This document shows positions 63,859 through 64,000 of a stretch of DNA of 64,000 bases, piece after piece. The notes below the pieces were generated by a model. That model did not search any database and was not told where the DNA came from. It saw only the letters and a list, made by a program, of their open reading frames with translations. This stretch comes from Myxocyprinus asiaticus (taxonomy: Eukaryota; Chordata; Actinopteri; Cypriniformes; Catostomidae), in the NCBI RefSeq assembly GCF_019703515.2, contig NC_059388.1:2307501-2371500 (forward strand). Reading direction: 5' to 3'. The position numbers and the translations under genes are program-made. Each line of letters opens with the position of its first letter. Positions within the stretch are counted from its first letter, which is position 1.

Positions 63859-64000
63859 TGTTGAGCCTCATGTATTCAGATAGAAGACAAAGGCAGGCCT
63901 AACAGTCATAAAAACATAACTCAAGCCCCCACCTTCTAAGTTGTAAATTATACTGATAAAAATTGTGCCAAAATCAAACAAAGGGAGTTCAAAACAGACT
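63859..64000. mobile_element. Inverted second copy of the 2 kb LTR, cut by the window edge
   Basis: From TGTTGAGCCTCATGTATTC onwards the sequence matches the reverse complement of the last 142 bp of the 57883-59940 LTR, at roughly 90 percent identity by eye. Shared words include caggcctaaca, ctcaagccccca, aaattatactgataaaaat and aaatcaaacaaagggagt. The remainder lies beyond position 64000, so a solo LTR and a longer element cannot be distinguished. Confidence 0.88.

Overview
This window is a stretch of animal nuclear DNA, most likely from a teleost and probably a cyprinid. The only host gene I can recognise is on the minus strand. Five short exons with consensus splice sites (62974-63078, 56373-56485, 54845-54970, 53949-54104, 45993-46156) join in phase and encode part of LARGE1, the Golgi xylosyl/glucuronyltransferase that builds matriglycan on alpha-dystroglycan. 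They cover the C-terminal part of the first (GT8-type) glycosyltransferase domain and the start of the second (GT49-type) domain. The gene enters from beyond position 64000. Its introns in the window are about 6.5, 1.4, 0.74 and 7.8 kb, followed by at least 46 kb of downstream intron with no further exon that I could find.

Almost everything else is transposable elements and tandem repeats lying inside large1 introns. From 1 to 46 kb there are: a 20-24 bp minisatellite with a higher-order repeat; an L1-type LINE (minus) that has lost its reverse transcriptase core and carries a tRNA-derived SINE and a solo LTR; short Tc1/mariner remnants; a 1.46 kb TTAA-flanked element; a nearly complete Tc1 (11.1-12.7 kb); an L2/CR1-like LINE (plus, 15.2-18 kb); a 1.1 kb solo LTR; a fold-back element with long, nearly identical arms; two more Tc1 copies (24.1-25.7 and 28.7-30.3 kb); an 893 bp hAT element with a perfect 8-bp target duplication; and a nested stack at 33.9-45.2 kb. 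In that stack one hAT-like element contains a second hAT element, which holds an L2 LINE, a piggyBac relic and another LINE.

From 46 to 64 kb the exons alternate with a hAT element (48.3-51.5 kb) holding two further elements, a mariner relic split by a TTAA-flanked MITE (52.2-53.8 kb), a hAT-like MITE, and an L2 LINE (56.6-61.5 kb). That LINE is split by a 2.06 kb LTR and flanked by a PIF/Harbinger-type MITE. A second copy of the same LTR runs off the right edge in inverted orientation.

All transposon reading frames I examined are broken by stops, frameshifts, deletions or lost catalytic residues. No clear novel gene system was found. The most informative material is the insertion record: many junctions with readable target-site duplications give relative dates, and two pairs of related copies show recent activity. 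Family names rest on recognised motifs and remembered repeat families, not on a database search.
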